This document shows, in pieces, positions 8,901 to 16,639 of a stretch of DNA of 64,000 nucleotides. Origin of the DNA: Lachnospiraceae bacterium (GTDB taxonomy: Bacteria > Bacillota > Clostridia > Lachnospirales > Lachnospiraceae). Numbering within the stretch: position 1 is the stretch's first letter; the number at the start of each line of letters is the position of its first letter. The notes beneath the pieces are model-generated. The model was not told the origin of the DNA. It was given only the letters and a program-made list of their open reading frames with translations, and searched no databases. Where the stretch lies: contig VSNG01000004.1 in the NCBI GenBank assembly GCA_009774175.1, forward strand, positions 64,690-128,689. The letters are read 5' to 3'. Position numbers and translations under genes: made by a program.

Positions 8901-9535
8901 GTGGTTTGAAGGATGAGATCAGGAAGCTGGGAGACGTGAATGTCAACGCCATCGAAGATTATCGAACCCTGATGGAGCGTTATACCTTCTTAAAAACCCA
9001 GCATGACGATCTGGTGGAAGCGGAGAAAACCCTGCTTGGCATCATAGAAGAGCTGGATACTTCCATGCGCAAACAGTTCAATGAAAAGTTTGCCCAGATC
9101 AACCGGGAGTTTGACAAGGTATTTAAAGAGCTTTTCGGCGGCGGAAAGGGTTCTCTTGAGCTGATCGACGGGGAGGACGTGCTGGAGGCGGGCATTCTTG
9201 TGATCGCGCAGCCGCCCGGTAAAAAGCTGGTAAACATGATGCAGATGTCCGGCGGAGAAAAATCCCTGACGGCGATCTGTCTGCTCTTTGCCATCCAGAA
9301 CCTGAAACCTTCGCCGTTTTGTCTGCTGGACGAGATCGAGGCAGCTCTTGACGAGAACAACGTGACCCGTTTTGCGAAGTATCTGCATAAGCTGACGAAG
9401 AGCACCCAGTTCATCGTTATTACCCACAGACGGGGCACCATGGAAAAGGCGGACAGGCTCTACGGCATTACCATGCAGGAAAAGGGCGTTTCCACGCTGG
9501 TGAGCGTGAACCTGATAGATAAGGAATTGGAGTAG
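5978..9535 (+). CDS. smc: Chromosome segregation protein SMC
   Basis: A 1185-residue SMC ATPase, the core of the bacterial condensin with ScpA and ScpB (not in this window). Walker A GPNGSGKSN lies at residues 31-39, followed by a long coiled coil, a hinge domain (about 500-660, with GGNIQNIV and GGAISGGA), a second coiled coil, the ABC signature SGGEKSL (about 1088) and Walker B FCLLDEIEAALDE (about 1115). ATG 5978 is chosen over GTG 5960 because the protein then begins with the family's MYLKSIEVHGFKSF and GAGAGG lies 7 nt upstream. ftsY follows 9 bp downstream. Confidence 0.97.
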   Translation: MYLKSIEVHGFKSFANKIKFQFHNGITGIVGPNGSGKSNVADAVRWVLGEQRIKQLRGVSMQDVIFSGTEMRKPLGYAYVAITLDNSDHQLAIDFDEVTVSRRLYRSGESEYMLNGAPCRLKDVNELFYDTGIGKEGYSIIGQGQIDKILSGKPEERRELFDEAAGIVKFKRRKYAAQKKLEAEKQNLVRVNDILAELEKQTGPLEKQAEKARIYLRKKEELKTLDVNVFLLENVRITDQLKEVDQKLHIAGSDLEETTGRYESAKEEYEQIQSRIEQLDAEIEAARSTLTDTGVMRSKLEGEINVLKEQIHSAEGNEEHLQNRIASISEQLAERDKERESILSQKQEIDEKLASLEKERTQARELLDKTQGEIETLNNHIETGKNTIIETLNNRATIKSKLGRFDTMLEQVNIRKAELNSRLLRAKSDEAEQTETIKKLEEEFEAITVSIKELTEKQELMEEKLSGVRDELAGKDQKLRDTQVLYHQQKSKLEALSNLTERYEGYGGSVKAVMEKKDAEKGIIGVVADIIQADAKYETAIETALGGNIQNIVTEDEDTAKRMIGFLKKAKAGRATFLPLTSITHPQEFKNQEALKEPGVVGMADELVRIEKKYRNVAKAMLGRILVVDNVDNAVKIARKFDYGIRMVTLEGELLVPGGAISGGAFKNNSNLLGRRREMEELEKKVKQYVKEIDQILNEIEETKRGRNKMRLEIEDIKGQIQRKFIEQNTARMNVMQAEEKKSETTEGFGELKTEERDIETQIGEIQTGKEEAAKELADSEALEKSVEIQIGEFQTQLEEKRTLESEQAAQVSEWDVEVEKMRQNADFKRQNLERVDGERDRYRAELNEVKEGLHLGKEEVERKKESILEIERTIAASHTAQTEAEKKLKEDVETKEELTGKQKNFFNSREELSQRMSALDKEVYRLNAQKEKMEESIESKINYMWDEYEITLSDAAGLKNEEMNDLPAMKRDIGGLKDEIRKLGDVNVNAIEDYRTLMERYTFLKTQHDDLVEAEKTLLGIIEELDTSMRKQFNEKFAQINREFDKVFKELFGGGKGSLELIDGEDVLEAGILVIAQPPGKKLVNMMQMSGGEKSLTAICLLFAIQNLKPSPFCLLDEIEAALDENNVTRFAKYLHKLTKSTQFIVITHRRGTMEKADRLYGITMQEKGVSTLVSVNLIDKELE

Positions 9536-9544
9536 AGTGAAAAT

Positions 9545-10489
9545 ATGAGCGAAGAAAAAAAAGGCTTCTTCGGCAGACTGCGGGAGGGGCTTACCAAGAC
9601 CAGAAATAATATCGTGCACGGGATCGACTCTGTGTTCGGCGGTTTTTCCAATATTGACGACGACTTCTATGAGGAACTGGAAGAGATTCTGATTATGGGA
9701 GACATCGGCGTAAAGGCCACTGAAGAGATTCTCGACAAGCTCCGGGATCAGGTACGGGAAAATCATATCAAGGAACCCGCAGACTGCAAGGAATTTCTGA
9801 TCCGAAATATTAAGGAGCAGATGCAGGTGGGCGAGACGGCTTATGAGTTTGAGAAAGAACAGTCGGTGGTTCTGGTCATCGGTGTCAACGGGGTGGGAAA
9901 AACCACCACGGTCGGAAAGCTTGCCGGACAGCTGAAAGGGCAGGGCAGAAAGGTGCTGATTGCGGCGGCGGATACTTTTCGGGCGGCGGCAGGAGAGCAG
10001 CTTTCGGAGTGGGCGAACCGGGCGGGCGTTGATATGATCGGCGCAAGCGCTGGCTCCGATCCGGCAAGCGTTGTGTTTGATGCAGTAAACGCGGCCAAAG
10101 CCCGCAATGCGGATGTGCTTCTGTGCGATACGGCTGGCAGACTCCACAATAAGAAAAATCTCATGGAGGAGCTTAAGAAGATTAATCGTATCATTGAAAG
10201 GGAGTTTCCTAATGCGCACAGGGAAAACCTTGTCGTACTGGACGGTACTACCGGGCAGAACGCCTTGCAGCAGGCCAGAGAATTTGGAGAAGTCGCAGAT
10301 CTGACGGGAATTATTCTGACGAAAATGGACGGAACGGCAAAGGGCGGCATCGCGGTGGCGATCCAGTCTGAGCTGCAGATTCCGGTAAAATATATTGGTG
10401 TGGGGGAAAGTCTGGAGGACTTACAGAAGTTTGACGCGGATCAGTTCGTCGATGCCCTGTTTGACGTGGCGCAGGAAGAGAGCGTTTAA
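9545..10489 (+). CDS. ftsY: Signal recognition particle receptor FtsY
   Basis: A 314-residue SRP-type GTPase that docks Ffh-ribosome complexes at the membrane. It has a short N-terminal region, an N domain (about 20-95), then the G domain with G1 GVNGVGKTTT (113-122), the DTFRAAA motif, G3 DTAGR and G4 TKMDG. The acidic A domain of some FtsY proteins is nearly absent, as usual in Gram-positives. It follows smc closely and shares its operon. Its partner Ffh is encoded at 18481-19848. Confidence 0.97.
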   Translation: MSEEKKGFFGRLREGLTKTRNNIVHGIDSVFGGFSNIDDDFYEELEEILIMGDIGVKATEEILDKLRDQVRENHIKEPADCKEFLIRNIKEQMQVGETAYEFEKEQSVVLVIGVNGVGKTTTVGKLAGQLKGQGRKVLIAAADTFRAAAGEQLSEWANRAGVDMIGASAGSDPASVVFDAVNAAKARNADVLLCDTAGRLHNKKNLMEELKKINRIIEREFPNAHRENLVVLDGTTGQNALQQAREFGEVADLTGIILTKMDGTAKGGIAVAIQSELQIPVKYIGVGESLEDLQKFDADQFVDALFDVAQEESV

Positions 10490-10548
10490 CGCGGATCGGG
10501 AAGAAGCTATTAGACGGGGCGCGGTGATGTGGCAAGAAGGAGGAAGAG

Positions 10549-11766
10549 ATGAAGGAACTTTCGTTGGATAAGTTTGAGGAAGCCTATGAGGTGGTGAAAG
10601 AGGTAGCCTCAGAGACGAAGCTTGTGCACAGTGATTATTTCAGTGCGCAGACCGGAAACAAGGTCTGGCTGAAACCGGAGAATATGCAGCTTACGGGAGC
10701 GTATAAGCTCAGGGGCGCATACTATAAGATCAGTACTTTGTCGCAGGAGGAGCGGGTAAAGGGACTGATTACGGCTTCCGCAGGAAATCATGCCCAGGGC
10801 GTGGCCTACGCAGCCAAGTGCTATGGCGTGAAGGCGGTAATCGTAATGCCTACCACAACGCCGCTGATTAAGGTCAACCGTACCAAAGGCTATGGGGCGG
10901 AAGTAATTTTACATGGCGATGTATACGATGAGGCCTGTGCCCATGCGGAGGAGCTGGCGGCGAAAAACGGTTACACCTTTGTGCATCCCTTTGACGACCT
11001 GGCCGTGGCTACGGGACAGGGAACCATCGCTATGGAGATTATAAAGGAACTGCCTCTTGTGGATTATATTCTGGTGCCCATCGGCGGCGGCGGACTGGCC
11101 ACAGGCGTATCCACGCTGGCCAAGCTTTTGAATCCGAAGATCAAAGTCATCGGCGTGGAGCCGGCGGGCGCGGCCTGTATGCAGGCTTCCATCAGGGCCG
11201 GCAAGGTAGAGACGATGGAGCATGTCAATACCATTGCGGACGGCACGGCGGTGAAAAGACCGGGTGAAAAGATTTTTCCCTATATAAGCAAAAATCTGGA
11301 TGATATCATTACCGTGGAGGATGAGGAGCTGGTGGTGGCTTTTCTTGACATGGTGGAAAACCATAAGATGATCGTGGAAAATTCCGGGCTTCTCACGGTA
11401 GCGGCCTTAAAGCATCTGGATGTGAAAAATAAGAAGATTGTTTCCATCTTAAGCGGTGGCAATATGGACGTGATTACCATGTCCTCTGTGGTACAGCAGG
11501 GATTGGTGCTGCGGGATCGTATCTTCTCAGTTTCCGTACTTTTGCCGGATAAGCCGGGAGAGCTTTCCCGGGTGGCGGACGTGATCGCGAAGGAGGACGG
11601 CAATGTGATCAAGCTGGAACACAACCAGTTTGTATCCATTAACCGAAATGCCGCGGTGGAGCTTCGAATTACCCTTGAGGCATATGGGACGGAGCATAAG
11701 AACCAGATTATCAGGGCGCTGAAAGAGCACGGCTATCAGCCAAAGCTGGTAAGGGCGAGTATCTAA
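10549..11766 (+). CDS. ilvA: Threonine ammonia-lyase (threonine dehydratase) with ACT domain
   Basis: A 405-residue PLP enzyme converting threonine to 2-oxobutanoate and ammonia, the entry to isoleucine synthesis. The PLP lysine sits in the TGAYKLRGA motif (about residue 53); SAGNHAQG, GGGGLATG and the late SGGN loop contact the cofactor. The last 75 residues (from about 328, VSVLLPDKPGELSRV) form an ACT domain, which fits the medium-length ACT-bearing form of the enzyme and suggests allosteric control by an amino acid. AAGGAGG precedes the ATG. No leader or T-box was seen in front. A structured intergenic element follows the stop. Confidence 0.93.
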   Translation: MKELSLDKFEEAYEVVKEVASETKLVHSDYFSAQTGNKVWLKPENMQLTGAYKLRGAYYKISTLSQEERVKGLITASAGNHAQGVAYAAKCYGVKAVIVMPTTTPLIKVNRTKGYGAEVILHGDVYDEACAHAEELAAKNGYTFVHPFDDLAVATGQGTIAMEIIKELPLVDYILVPIGGGGLATGVSTLAKLLNPKIKVIGVEPAGAACMQASIRAGKVETMEHVNTIADGTAVKRPGEKIFPYISKNLDDIITVEDEELVVAFLDMVENHKMIVENSGLLTVAALKHLDVKNKKIVSILSGGNMDVITMSSVVQQGLVLRDRIFSVSVLLPDKPGELSRVADVIAKEDGNVIKLEHNQFVSINRNAAVELRITLEAYGTEHKNQIIRALKEHGYQPKLVRASI

Positions 11767-11767
11767 T

Positions 11768-11874
11768 TGCCGCGCAAGAGAAACAAGCGACGTGAAGCGG
11801 CATTTGTTTCTCGGCGGCATTAACGAGCAAACGTCCGATGTAGTCGGACAGGGAGCGCGTTAGCGCGAGTTTGC
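11768..11874. repeat. Structured intergenic element with stacked inverted repeats
   Basis: The first half folds into a stem with TGCCGC/GCGGCA outside (11768-11773, 11814-11819) and GAGAAACAA/TTGTTTCTC inside (11778-11786, 11804-11812). The second half looks like a three-way junction: GCAAAC (11827-11832) pairs with GTTTGC (11869-11874) and encloses two hairpins, GTCCGA/TCGGAC (11833-11849) and GCGC/GCGC (11855-11866). No T-run follows. It may be a mobile palindromic repeat or a structured transcript end. Confidence 0.45.
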
Positions 11875-11938
11875 GAGTCTAATTTATAACAAAATGGATA
11901 TGATAACTGTACATAGGAAAAAGGTGGGGCTCATATTC

Positions 11939-12778
11939 ATGAAAAAATATGTTATTATAACAGCAGCGGCATTTGTTTATGCCCTAGGCGTCAGTCTCTT
12001 TACGGATCCCAATAATATGGCGCCCGGCGGTGTGACGGGGATTTCGATTATTTTGAGCAGAATGATATCGGTAAGCACAGGAACGTTGATCATGCTTCTC
12101 AATATACCGATCCTGTTTTTCGCCGTATGGAAATTTGGCATCGGACTGACCATATCAACAATTTATGCTACGGCGCTGATTTCCCTGTTTACCAATCTGC
12201 TCTCTGCATACGGGGCGGCTACGGACGATATTCTGCTGGCGGCGTTGGTGGGAGGCACACTGACGGCGGTTTCCGTTGGCGTGATTCTGCGCGCGGGGGC
12301 GACCACGGGCGGGATGGATATTATTGTAAAGGCGCTGAGGCTTCGCTTTCCCCATTTAAAGACGGGGAAAATATTTTTCATTGCGGATGCGTGTATTGTC
12401 ACTCTTTCCGGCATTGTTTTCCGGGATATCAGGGCGGCGCTGTATGCGGCGATTTCGGTTATCTGTACCTCTTTTGTAATGGATATCGTGCTTTACGGAA
12501 GGGACGAGGCGAAGATGCTGTATATCATCAGCGGAAAGTCAGAGCGGATTGCGGAGAGGCTGCTTGCGGATATCAATATCGGTGTGACATATATAAACGG
12601 GCAGGGCGCATATAGTGGAGATAACAAGAAAGTGATACTGTGCGTGGTGAAAAAACCTGTATCGCCTAGAGTGGAGGAGATTGTAAAGGAGGAGGATCCC
12701 GAGTCCTTTATGATTATTACAAGCGCCACAGAGGTGTTCGGGGAAGGATACAAAAGCTATTTTAGTGAGCGCGTGTAG
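11939..12778 (+). CDS. YitT family membrane protein (DUF2179 domain)
   Basis: A 279-residue protein with about five transmembrane helices in its first 175 residues and a C-terminal soluble DUF2179 domain (about 195-279). This is the common YitT/YebE-like arrangement. The early PNNMAPGGVTGIS motif and the AGATTGGMDI loop are typical. Function is not established; members are often annotated as transporters. ATG 11939 is chosen because AAGGTGGGG lies upstream, whereas ATG 11894 has no ribosome binding site and would add an unlikely polar extension. It is followed by a GH25 gene in the same direction, 23 bp away. Confidence 0.82.
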   Translation: MKKYVIITAAAFVYALGVSLFTDPNNMAPGGVTGISIILSRMISVSTGTLIMLLNIPILFFAVWKFGIGLTISTIYATALISLFTNLLSAYGAATDDILLAALVGGTLTAVSVGVILRAGATTGGMDIIVKALRLRFPHLKTGKIFFIADACIVTLSGIVFRDIRAALYAAISVICTSFVMDIVLYGRDEAKMLYIISGKSERIAERLLADINIGVTYINGQGAYSGDNKKVILCVVKKPVSPRVEEIVKEEDPESFMIITSATEVFGEGYKSYFSERV

Positions 12779-12801
12779 CAGGCGCATAAAAAGGAGAGTT
12801 T

Positions 12802-13920
12802 ATGCAGGAGAATCATTCGCAGGCAAAACGCAGCAGGAAGAAACGAAGAAGGAGCGAGAACAGTATTCTGGCGGGCTCCATTCTCCTGTGTATCGTTACG
12901 CTGACGGCTGTCACGATCTGTCTGGTGATGGTGTTTCAATACCGGGCGATCCAGCAGAAAAATACGGCGGTTATGAGCGAGCTGGAGGCGATCCGTCTGG
13001 ATGAGGAAGCGACTTACAATCAGGCGGAGGTGGATGCCCTGATTGACAGCGCGGTAGAGGAGGCAAGAGAAAAGACGGGAGAGGAAGTGGGCGAGGAGTT
13101 TCTGGGTAAATTGAAGGAGCTCATGACGTCCGGCGAGGGAACGACGGAGATGCTCAGGTACTTTTTCCCGGATGAAGTTGTAATTGCGGACGCCGGCCAA
13201 TATTACTTTTTTCCGATAATGAAAGAGCTTGCTCCCAATACATATGACCCGGAAGCCTTTATGGCGGATGGGGACGGTATTATGCATTATTATCAGGAAG
13301 GAGAACGGGTTTCTCACAAGGGGATAGACGTTTCCCGGTATCAGGACGAAATTGACTGGGAGAAGGTGGCGGATGACGAGGTGGAGTATGCATTTATCCG
13401 GCTTGGCATACGGGGCTATACTGAGGGAGAGATCATAGAGGATGAGACCTTTCAGGATAATATCAGGGGGGCTCTTGAAAACGACATAGATGTGGGCGTT
13501 TACTTTTTTACCCAGGCGCTCAGCGTGGAGGAGGCCGAAGAGGAAGCGGAGTACGTGATTGATTCCATAGCCCCCTATAAGGTGGAATATCCTGTGGTCA
13601 TTGATGTGGAAGCGGTGACGAGCACACGGGCGAGGGGAAACGACCTGACCAGCGAGGAGCGGACAAAATACTGCATCGCCTTTTGCGAAAAGATTAGAGA
13701 GGCGGGCTATACGCCCATGATCTACGGCAATTTAAAGACCTTTATGCTCATGCTTGATATAGAGCAGCTGGAAGAGTATGACAAGTGGTTTGCCTACTAT
13801 GATGAATCCTATTATTTTCCCTATGATTTTAAGATCTGGCAGTATACCAACAAGGGTAAGGTGGCAGGGATTAAGGGAGAGGTGGACTTAAACATCAGCT
13901 TTGAGCAGACGCATAATTAG
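12802..13920 (+). CDS. Membrane-anchored GH25 lysozyme-like hydrolase
   Basis: A 372-residue protein with a basic cytosolic start (AKRSRKKRRR), one transmembrane helix (about 28-52), a charged spacer of about 110 residues and a C-terminal GH25 domain (about 172-372). GH25 enzymes cleave the N-acetylmuramyl bond of peptidoglycan. The DVSRYQ strand near the domain start and the VVIDVE strand provide the expected catalytic Asp and Glu, and the last strand (GEVDLNIS) is typical. The anchor would hold the enzyme on the outer face of the membrane. A second GH25 protein of different build is at 54691-56460. AAGGAG precedes the ATG. Confidence 0.88.
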   Translation: MQENHSQAKRSRKKRRRSENSILAGSILLCIVTLTAVTICLVMVFQYRAIQQKNTAVMSELEAIRLDEEATYNQAEVDALIDSAVEEAREKTGEEVGEEFLGKLKELMTSGEGTTEMLRYFFPDEVVIADAGQYYFFPIMKELAPNTYDPEAFMADGDGIMHYYQEGERVSHKGIDVSRYQDEIDWEKVADDEVEYAFIRLGIRGYTEGEIIEDETFQDNIRGALENDIDVGVYFFTQALSVEEAEEEAEYVIDSIAPYKVEYPVVIDVEAVTSTRARGNDLTSEERTKYCIAFCEKIREAGYTPMIYGNLKTFMLMLDIEQLEEYDKWFAYYDESYYFPYDFKIWQYTNKGKVAGIKGEVDLNISFEQTHN

Positions 13921-13952
13921 TAAAATACAATAAAGAAAGGCGGGGTTACAAC

Positions 13953-14621
13953 ATGAAGTATGAATTTGAAGGCACTGTGGAGTTTCGGGAAAATGAGAAT
14001 ACCATTGCCGTACCCTTTAATGTGTGGGAGGTGTGCGAGAAGGTGGGAGACGCGCCGGTGAGAGTATGCTTTGATGACGTGTGCTTTATCTGCGATCTTT
14101 TGCCAAAAGGGCAGGGCTACTACGATATTCCGGTCAGTCATGAAGTTCTCACGAAAGTGGAGCTGGGCAAAAAGTATCTGATTTCCATTGAGATTGTGGG
14201 TAATGTGTTCAGCATGGGCGGCGACAGCCATTACAGCGTGGAAAATCCCATTCGCAAGATTGACGGCGTGGAGCTGGTGACACAGCCCTGGGACGGTCTG
14301 TGTGGGCAGTCCTGCATTGCCATGGTTGCGGGCACCACTCTGGACGAGGCCTGCGATATTATGAAGTGCAGGGAGTGGCAGGCAAACATGAGCAAGATGA
14401 TCGCCACACTGGAGTATCTGGGCATCCGTCATGCAGATAAGATAGTGTATACGCTTGGAAAGAGCGTGGAGCTTCCGAAATGCGCCATCATTATGGAGCG
14501 TATGGGCAGATACAGCCACTATCTGGTAGAGTATGACGGAAAATTCTATGATCCCAATCTGGGCGTGCTCAAGGAGTTTGATATGACCAAGATGGTAGGG
14601 TATCTGGAGATTGTTGTTTAA
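13953..14621 (+). CDS. DUF1905-like domain fused to a papain/C39-like cysteine peptidase domain
   Basis: A 222-residue protein without signal peptide or membrane helix. Residues 1-85 resemble the DUF1905 small beta-barrel: alternating strands, VPFNVWEVCEKVGDAPVRV, then a glycine-rich LLPKGQGYYDIPVS. Residues 105-222 look like a papain-fold or C39-like peptidase: a Gln-rich entry QPWDGLCGQSCIAMVAG with Cys at a helix start as candidate nucleophile, and a later SHYLVEYDGKFYDPN with the candidate His and Asp/Asn. These assignments are by motif only. It follows the GH25 gene by 32 bp with an AAAGGCGGGG ribosome binding site, and could be co-transcribed with it. Substrate and role are unknown; a domain acting on a bound peptide or amide is possible. 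Confidence 0.6.
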   Translation: MKYEFEGTVEFRENENTIAVPFNVWEVCEKVGDAPVRVCFDDVCFICDLLPKGQGYYDIPVSHEVLTKVELGKKYLISIEIVGNVFSMGGDSHYSVENPIRKIDGVELVTQPWDGLCGQSCIAMVAGTTLDEACDIMKCREWQANMSKMIATLEYLGIRHADKIVYTLGKSVELPKCAIIMERMGRYSHYLVEYDGKFYDPNLGVLKEFDMTKMVGYLEIVV

Positions 14622-14626
14622 CAGAT

Positions 14627-14711
14627 TGAGCGTTGCCAAACTGTGAGCATTGCCCAACCGCGGGCGTTGTACAATCGCGAGCGATGCTCGGTCGCGAGTT
14701 CCGCTTCGCGG
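14627..14711. repeat. Five degenerate 17-bp tandem repeats
   Basis: Five consecutive 17-bp units (starts 14627, 14644, 14661, 14678, 14695) with approximate consensus YGAGCGTTGCCCAAYCG; the last unit is the most diverged. Located just after a stop codon and before a bidirectional terminator. The regular period with point divergence indicates an old tandem expansion. Confidence 0.6.
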
Positions 14712-14724
14712 CTTCGGACAACTG

Positions 14725-14760
14725 AAAAAGCTGTCCTCTCAGATGGAGAGGGCAGCTTTT
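14725..14760. terminator. Bidirectional intrinsic terminator
   Basis: A 15-bp stem (AAAAGCTGTCCTCTC / GAGAGGGCAGCTTTT, one G-T pair) with a 5-nt loop, A-run on the left and T-run on the right. It separates the convergent genes ending at 14621 and 14785. Confidence 0.85.
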
Positions 14761-14784
14761 ATAATTTTATGTAAGATAATCCGA

Positions 14785-15558
14785 TCAGGTTTCGTTCATT
14801 TTTCCGATGGATTCGGAGATATTGTTGGCATCTTCGGTGATCTTTTTGTAGATCACGGTAGACTGCTTGGAGAAAACGCCCATCTGTTTGGCTATAACGC
14901 CGAACCCTGCGCCTGCGGCGCCGACCCGGGCGGTCTCAATGGATGCGTTTAATGCCATGATTGTCTGTTTGGAAGCCAGAGATTCCAGTTCCTTTGTGTT
15001 TTCCTTGATTCTGGATACGGCGTCTGTGGCTTTTACGATTTCATCTTCCCACACATGAATCTTCTTATATTCGGTGGCGTTCATATATTCCTGTAAAACC
15101 ATGCGGTTAATCACATCGCTTAAAAGCTCTGCCGCGGAGCGGATGGCTTTTTCGGAGCGCACAGGCACTTTTTGGACGGCGCGGACATAAGAAGCAGGGT
15201 CGATTCCGAGCTCTTCTGCAAGCGCAGTGAACTTTTCCTCGCTGGGTTCATGGGGAAGAACCTGTCCGCCGACTACAGCGCCTAACTTTTCATCGTTTAA
15301 GGTAATGTCGATGGAGAAATCCATAAGGCCGGCGTGGCATTCGTAAACGCCGTTTCCTTCGGCGTCACATTTCTGGCAGCGTCTGGCGCCTTCTTCACAG
15401 CCTCTGGTATGTTTCATGCAAAAGTCAGTAAAACCGCTCCCTCTGGTGATATAATTTCCATCTGTGTCAATGGTCACTGCGGCAAGCCCGGTAGCCTCGG
15501 AAAAAGCGTCCTGCACTTTTTGCAGTTGTGTGATATCCATAAAATCCGAGAGTTTCAT
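14785..15558 (-). CDS. PocR-domain protein with a minimal chemoreceptor signalling tip
   Basis: A 257-residue cytosolic protein. Residues 1-160 match the PocR ligand-binding domain (a PAS-like fold with conserved Cys: FCMKHTRGCEEGARRCQKCDAEG, then YECHAGLMDFSIDI). Residues 165-257 are a helical hairpin resembling only the tip of the chemoreceptor signalling domain (IMALNASIETARVGAAGAGFGVIAKQMG). There is no membrane segment, HAMP or adaptation helix, so any contact with CheA/CheW would be direct. PocR domains in propanediol and related regulators bind small metabolites; the ligand here is unknown. GGGGG precedes the ATG and a TATAAT-like box lies at 15614-15619 on the minus strand. Confidence 0.82.
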   Translation of the reverse strand: MKLSDFMDITQLQKVQDAFSEATGLAAVTIDTDGNYITRGSGFTDFCMKHTRGCEEGARRCQKCDAEGNGVYECHAGLMDFSIDITLNDEKLGAVVGGQVLPHEPSEEKFTALAEELGIDPASYVRAVQKVPVRSEKAIRSAAELLSDVINRMVLQEYMNATEYKKIHVWEDEIVKATDAVSRIKENTKELESLASKQTIMALNASIETARVGAAGAGFGVIAKQMGVFSKQSTVIYKKITEDANNISESIGKMNET

Positions 15559-15670
15559 ACACTATTATCCCCCTTACAATGCAATATCTTCTGTCGATGA
15601 ACTGCTGACATATATTATAGCATTATTTTAATGGGTTGCATAGCTTGTTTTATGGATTATTTTACTTTAT

Positions 15671-16438
15671 TTATTGTAAATACCTGACAGCCAGAATGGA
15701 TACGCCGAGAACGGCAAGGACAACGCCGGTTGCACGGTTCAGCGTAGCTGCGGAGGCTTTATTGGCGAATCTTGCGGCAATTCTTGCCCAGAGCAGAGTG
15801 GATGCCACGCAAAAGACCAGACAGCGAATGTCGGGCATGCCTCCGATAACAAAGTGACTGGCAGCTCCGGTAAAAGCGGTAAAGGACATAATAAATACGC
15901 TTGTACCCACAGCCGTTTTCAGTTCGTATCCAAGCAGTCCGGTGAGGAGCAGGAGCATCATCATGCCGCCGCCCGCGCCGATAAAGCCACAGATGAAGCC
16001 GACAACGGTTCCGCTCAGGATGGATTGGAAAATACGTTTTCTGGCGCTGACGCCTTCCATGGATTCCTTGGTTGTCATGACAGGCTTTACAATAAACTTG
16101 ATGCCAAGAAGAAGCGTCATAAATACGGAAAAACCGCCCATGGTGGCGTTTGGCACCAGACTGGCGACCAAGCTTCCCACGAGAGTGAAAAGCAGGACGG
16201 TGATCATCATGACAATGCCGTTTCTGATATCCAGATTTTTGTTTTTTCCGTAGGTATACGCGCTGACAGCGCTTGCAAGCACGTCGCTTGCCAATGCGAT
16301 TCCGACGGCTTCGTAGGCAGGGAGCCCAAGAAAGGTAATTAGCATCGGACTGATTACGGCGGCGGCGCTCATGCCGGCAAATCCCGTTCCCAGGCCAGCG
16401 CCGATTCCTGCGATAAAACAGATAAGAAATGTGAACAT
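15671..16438 (-). CDS. TSUP/TauE-SafE family membrane transporter
   Basis: A 255-residue protein with about eight hydrophobic segments in two similar halves, typical of the sulfite exporter TauE/SafE (TSUP) family. The N-terminal GIGAGLGTGFAGMSAAAVISPML and mid-protein GFICGFIGAGGGMMMLLLL repeats are the family hallmark. Members move sulfite, sulfoacetate or related organic anions; the substrate cannot be told from sequence. AGGAGGTGG lies just before the ATG at 16438, with a good promoter upstream. No sulfur genes are adjacent, so context does not help. Confidence 0.85.
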   Translation of the reverse strand: MFTFLICFIAGIGAGLGTGFAGMSAAAVISPMLITFLGLPAYEAVGIALASDVLASAVSAYTYGKNKNLDIRNGIVMMITVLLFTLVGSLVASLVPNATMGGFSVFMTLLLGIKFIVKPVMTTKESMEGVSARKRIFQSILSGTVVGFICGFIGAGGGMMMLLLLTGLLGYELKTAVGTSVFIMSFTAFTGAASHFVIGGMPDIRCLVFCVASTLLWARIAARFANKASAATLNRATGVVLAVLGVSILAVRYLQ

Positions 16439-16460
16439 TTTTCCACCTCCTGAAATACTA

Positions 16461-16488
16461 ATTGTAGACCGAAAAGAAACTTTGTCAA
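16461..16488 (-). promoter_or_regulatory. Sigma-A promoter of the TSUP gene
   Basis: On the minus strand TTGACA (16483-16488), 16-bp spacer, TACAAT (16461-16466), some 23 bp before the start codon, leaving a very short leader. Confidence 0.7.
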
Positions 16489-16539
16489 GGCGTGGAGAAG
16501 ACGCCAGAAAGACAAAAATACGGCGTAAATCCGCTGTTC

Positions 16540-16568
16540 TTGCGCACTGTAGTATTTTAAAGTATAAT
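16540..16568 (+). promoter_or_regulatory. Promoter of the polytopic membrane protein gene
   Basis: TTGCGC (16540-16545), 17-bp spacer, TATAAT (16563-16568), about 70 bp before ATG 16640. Confidence 0.5.
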
Positions 16569-16639
16569 ATATTAAATATTTGGAAAAATTTGTTAAATTT
16601 TGCGAATGCAGATTGAATGATAAAAAGGGAGAAAACAGC

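Noticed and set aside
8990..10219. 409-codon open frame on the minus strand across the smc end and ftsY
   Set aside because: It runs antisense to two clear genes with strong protein motifs, has no ribosome binding site and crosses the smc-ftsY boundary; an effect of codon bias in the real genes.
12127..12615. 162-codon plus-strand frame inside the YitT gene
   Set aside because: Lies in another frame of a clear membrane protein gene; Gly/Arg/Tyr-rich composition typical of a shadow.
14650..14952. 100-codon plus-strand frame after the DUF1905 fusion
   Set aside because: Spans the 17-bp repeats and terminator, then runs antisense to the PocR gene.
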